The position numbers were made by a program, and so were the translations under genes. Shown here one piece after another: positions 7,809-10,204 of a stretch of 10,204 nt of DNA. Below the pieces are notes generated by a model. It ran no database searches. It was not told the DNA's origin and worked only from the letters and a program-made list of their open reading frames with translations. The DNA is from Ahrensia sp. (GTDB taxonomy: Bacteria > Pseudomonadota > Alphaproteobacteria > Rhizobiales > Rhizobiaceae), in contig JAHEJF010000035.1 of NCBI GenBank assembly GCA_024639025.1, forward strand, positions 1-10,204. The letters are read 5' to 3'. Each line of letters starts with the position of its first letter. The stretch's first letter is position 1.

Positions 7809-8422
7809 TTGAATCGCTCCTCGAGAGCTTCGACAGCTGACTTTGACAACACCAATGTGTTGCGACGCAGAATGTCATATACATTAATGCCCTGAACCGG
7901 CAGCACATCGATATGGGCCAGGTTGGATGCAGCATTCTTGAAATTCGCATCAACAGTCTCGCCGCCGATGAACAATGCGTTGTCCAACCCCAGATTCTTG
8001 AACTGGTCAGCCAGTGACTTGGTTTTGCCGTCGCTGGCCAAATCATCGACCACTACGATGGAAGAATCTGCTGCTTTGGCCGAAAGCGCATGGCGCAGAG
8101 CCAATTGGCGAACTTTCTTCGGCAGATCGATGGCATGGCTGCGCGAATCCGGACCATGTGCCTTACCACCACCACGGAACTGTGGAGCGGATGCTGCATG
8201 GTGACGCGCCTTGCCCGTACCTTTTTGGCGATACAAGCGGGCGCCGGTGCGCGCGATGTCAGAACGGCCTTTGGACTGGTGAGAGCCCTGCTGCTTTTTC
8301 GCCAATTGGTAGTTGACCATGCGCTGCAGAATGTCGGCGCGAGGTTCAAGACCGAACACGGCTTCTGAAACCTTGATCTTACCGGCCGACTTACCGGCGA
8401 GTGTTGTGACAGAAATTTCCAT
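7805..8422 (-). CDS. rplD: 50S ribosomal protein L4
   Basis: L4 binds 23S rRNA domain I, and an extended loop reaches the peptide tunnel. In E. coli it also represses the S10 operon through the leader mRNA. The 205 residues include the tunnel loop at about 45-90 ([19 protein letters not shown], then [12 protein letters not shown]), which looks intact. The C-terminal part ([17 protein letters not shown]) matches the family. Its ATG shares one base with the rplC stop (TAATG), with GAGGGAG inside rplC. I see no E. coli-like S10 leader in this window, so L4 autoregulation here is unknown. Confidence 0.99.
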   Translation of the reverse strand: MEISVTTLAGKSAGKIKVSEAVFGLEPRADILQRMVNYQLAKKQQGSHQSKGRSDIARTGARLYRQKGTGKARHHAASAPQFRGGGKAHGPDSRSHAIDLPKKVRQLALRHALSAKAADSSIVVVDDLASDGKTKSLADQFKNLGLDNALFIGGETVDANFKNAASNLAHIDVLPVQGINVYDILRRNTLVLSKSAVEALEERFK

Positions 8423-9129
8423 TATTCTGCTCCCTCACCAGCTGGCACTTCTGCCGCACCGCGCAAAGCAGCTGGCATTGGTACGTTGTCAGGCACAGCG
8501 CCTTTCACGGCGTCGCGAACCAGGATCCACGCACCCTTTGAACCAGGTACTGCACCTTTGACCAGGATCAGTCCGCGTTCTTCATCGGTGGACACGATCT
8601 CAAGATTTTGAGTTGTCACACGCGTTGCACCCATATGGCCTGCCATTTTCTTGCCTTTGAAGACCTTGCCCGGATCCTGACACATGCCTGTCGAACCGTG
8701 AGAACGGTGCGAGATGGAGTTACCATGTGTGGCACGACCGCCGCCAAAATTATGGCGTTTCATGACACCTTGGAAGCCCTTACCCTGTGTGATGCCTGTG
8801 CAGTCAACTTTTTGACCTGGCACGAAGTGCGTCGCCACGATCTCGGCGCCCACATCCAGAAGATTGTCTTCTGAAACGCGGAACTCTGCCAAACGACGCT
8901 TGGGCTCAACTGATGCCTTGGCAAAATGACCACGCATGGCTTTTGACGTATTTTTCGGCTTCGCGAAACCGACACCGAGCTGAACAGCCGTGTAGCCGTT
9001 CTTTTCAGTCGTACGCTGAGCCACAACCTGACAATTCTCCAGCCGGAGAACAGTCACGGGAGTGTTGACACCTTCGTCTGTATAGACGCGTGTCATCCCC
9101 AGCTTCTGTGCAATAATACCTGAACGCAT
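8422..9129 (-). CDS. rplC: 50S ribosomal protein L3
   Basis: L3 is an early assembly protein whose extended loop nears the peptidyl transferase centre. The 235-residue product has the family core: [20 protein letters not shown] at the start, [17 protein letters not shown] at about 114-130, and [16 protein letters not shown] at about 152-167. Gln151 aligns with E. coli Gln150, the residue methylated by PrmB. About 26 residues extend past the E. coli C-terminus ([19 protein letters not shown] and onward), a tail seen in other alphaproteobacterial L3. The Shine-Dalgarno is GGAAGGA, 24 nt separating it from rpsJ. Confidence 0.99.
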   Translation of the reverse strand: MRSGIIAQKLGMTRVYTDEGVNTPVTVLRLENCQVVAQRTTEKNGYTAVQLGVGFAKPKNTSKAMRGHFAKASVEPKRRLAEFRVSEDNLLDVGAEIVATHFVPGQKVDCTGITQGKGFQGVMKRHNFGGGRATHGNSISHRSHGSTGMCQDPGKVFKGKKMAGHMGATRVTTQNLEIVSTDEERGLILVKGAVPGSKGAWILVRDAVKGAVPDNVPMPAALRGAAEVPAGEGAE

Positions 9130-9153
9130 TGGTTCGTCCTTCCGATCCCGTGC

Positions 9154-9462
9154 TTACAGCTTAATCTCGACATCAACACCGGCAGCAAGATCGAGCTTCA
9201 TCAGCGCGTCCACTGTTTGTGGTGTTGGGTCAACGATATCGAGCAGGCGCTTATGCGTGCGCATCTCGAACTGTTCACGGCTTTTCTTGTCGATGTGTGG
9301 TGACCGGTTCACGGTAAATTTTTCAATCCGTGTCGGCAGTGGCACAGGGCCACGAACACCAGCACCTGTACGTTTTGCCGTCGACACGATTTCACGTGTT
9401 GATGCATCGAGCACACGGTGATCAAACGCCTTGAGGCGGATGCGAATATTTTGGCCGTTCAT
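9154..9462 (-). CDS. rpsJ: 30S ribosomal protein S10 (NusE)
   Basis: S10 is a head protein of the small subunit and, as NusE, takes part in transcription antitermination and links ribosomes to RNA polymerase through NusG. I choose the ATG at 9460-9462, giving 102 residues beginning [19 protein letters not shown]. The in-frame ATG at 9477 adds five unconserved residues and lies upstream of GAGGAG, which is at proper spacing for the chosen start. The S10 signature covers about residues 36-72 ([20 protein letters not shown], then [17 protein letters not shown]). It is preceded by a 68-nt gap after tuf with a strong hairpin. Confidence 0.99.
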   Translation of the reverse strand: MNGQNIRIRLKAFDHRVLDASTREIVSTAKRTGAGVRGPVPLPTRIEKFTVNRSPHIDKKSREQFEMRTHKRLLDIVDPTPQTVDALMKLDLAAGVDVEIKL

Positions 9463-9488
9463 TAACTGGCTCCTCATTCAAGCATCAA

Positions 9489-9508
9489 GGCGCAGCCTGC
9501 GCTGCGCC
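9489..9508 (-). other. GC-rich inverted repeat in the tuf-rpsJ gap
   Basis: On the mRNA strand GGCGCAGC-GCAG-GCTGCGCC forms a perfect 8-bp GC-rich hairpin with a 4-nt loop, the strongest in the window. It starts 22 nt after the tuf stop and ends about 26 nt before the rpsJ start. The stem is followed by UUGAUGCUUGAAUGAGGAG, U-containing but without a run of four or more, so efficient intrinsic termination is unlikely. It could be a leaky terminator, a processing or stabilising element, or an RNA-binding site; this is inference. Confidence 0.6.
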
Positions 9509-9530
9509 CGATCTGCCTGATAGCTTCCAC

Positions 9531-10204
9531 TTACTTGATAATTTTCGATACGATACCGGCGCCCACTGTGCGGCCGCCTTCACGGATAGCAAAGCGCAGG
9601 CGCTCTTCCATCGCGATCGGGTTGATCAGCTCGACATTCATTTCCGCATTGTCGCCAGGCATCACCATCTCGGTGCCTTCTGGCAATGTCACTTCACCGG
9701 TCACATCGGTGGTGCGGAAGTAGAACTGCGGACGATACTTGTTGAAGAACGGCGTATGACGGCCACCCTCTTCCTTGGTCAGAATATAGGCTTCTGCCAG
9801 GAAAGTGGTGTGTGGTGTCACAGAACCGGGCTTCACGATAACCTGGCCGCGCTCAATCGCTTCACGGTCGATACCGCGCAGCAGAACGCCAACATTGTCT
9901 CCGGCCTCACCGCGGTCAAGCAGCTTGCGGAACATCTCAACACCGGTACATGTTGTCTTCTGGGTGTCACGAATGCCAACGATCTCAAGTTCGTCGCCAA
10001 CATTGACAACACCGCGCTCAACACGGCCCGTGGCCACTGTACCGCGACCTGAAATCGAGAACACGTCCTCGATCGGCATCAGGAATGGCTGGTCAACAGG
10101 ACGCTCGGGTGTCGGGATGTACTCATCAACCGCAGCCATCAGCGCACGGATCGAATCTTCACCGATTTCCTTGTTGCTGTCTTCCAGTGCTGCAAGCGCA
10201 GAAC
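9531..10204 (-). CDS. tuf: Elongation factor Tu, C-terminal part (5' end outside window)
   Basis: EF-Tu is the GTPase that brings aminoacyl-tRNA to the ribosomal A site. The visible 223 codons begin at the G5 motif SAL ([17 protein letters not shown]), so the nucleotide-binding P-loop and switches lie beyond position 10204. Domain 2 follows, with [20 protein letters not shown] and [16 protein letters not shown], then domain 3 with [20 protein letters not shown] and [18 protein letters not shown]. About 170 N-terminal residues are missing by comparison with the usual 391-396. Its place directly before rpsJ is the usual str-S10 join. Many proteobacteria carry two tuf copies; this window cannot tell. 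Confidence 0.99.
   Translation of the reverse strand, partial: SALAALEDSNKEIGEDSIRALMAAVDEYIPTPERPVDQPFLMPIEDVFSISGRGTVATGRVERGVVNVGDELEIVGIRDTQKTTCTGVEMFRKLLDRGEAGDNVGVLLRGIDREAIERGQVIVKPGSVTPHTTFLAEAYILTKEEGGRHTPFFNKYRPQFYFRTTDVTGEVTLPEGTEMVMPGDNAEMNVELINPIAMEERLRFAIREGGRTVGAGIVSKIIK

Noticed and set aside
9489..9508. Intrinsic terminator ending the tuf transcript
   Set aside because: The stem is strong, but the following bases (UUGAUGCUUG) contain no U-run, so it is recorded as a hairpin of unknown role instead.
1..10204. Mobile element, CRISPR array, tRNA or novel gene system
   Set aside because: Every stretch is taken by recognised translation genes in standard order, with gaps of at most 70 nt. 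No terminal repeats, spacer arrays, tRNA folds or unexplained coding regions were seen.

Overview
This window is a block of the translation-machinery gene cluster of an alphaproteobacterium, read entirely on the minus strand. From right to left it runs tuf (C-terminal part), rpsJ, rplC, rplD, rplW, rplB, rpsS, rplV, rpsC, rplP, rpmC, rpsQ, rplN, rplX, rplE, rpsN, rpsH, rplF, rplR, rpsE, rpmD and rplO (cut off near its 3' end). These are the end of the str group, the whole S10 group and most of the spc group in the standard bacterial order, without insertion, inversion or loss.

The alphaproteobacterial call rests on sequence recalled from the families. S3, S19, L2, L3 and L22 look closest to rhizobial-type sequences. 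S14 is the 101-residue zinc-free form, L3 has a C-terminal extension, L22 has an N-terminal extension, and tuf sits directly before rpsJ. I do not assign a genus.

Layout by region: 9531-10204 holds EF-Tu domains 2 and 3. The S10 group (4368-9462) encodes S10, L3, L4, L23, L2, S19, L22, S3, L16, L29 and S17. The spc group (1-4298) encodes L14, L24, L5, S14, S8, L6, L18, S5, L30 and L15; secY would be expected beyond position 1. Coding density is very high. Four junctions overlap (rplC/rplD by 1 nt, rplD/rplW by 4, rplV/rpsC by 1, rplX/rplE by 8), and many Shine-Dalgarno sequences lie within or across the stop codon of the gene before. This suggests co-transcription and translational coupling.

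Only four gaps exceed 50 nt: tuf-rpsJ, rpsQ-rplN, rplR-rpsE and rpsE-rpmD. Each contains a perfect inverted repeat able to form an RNA hairpin, and the first two lie at the positions that separate str from S10 and S10 from spc in E. coli. None is followed by a U-tract, so none looks like an ordinary intrinsic terminator. I see no convincing promoter, tRNA, mobile element, CRISPR array or plus-strand gene, and no new biological system. The hairpins are the only structure not explained by the coding sequence.
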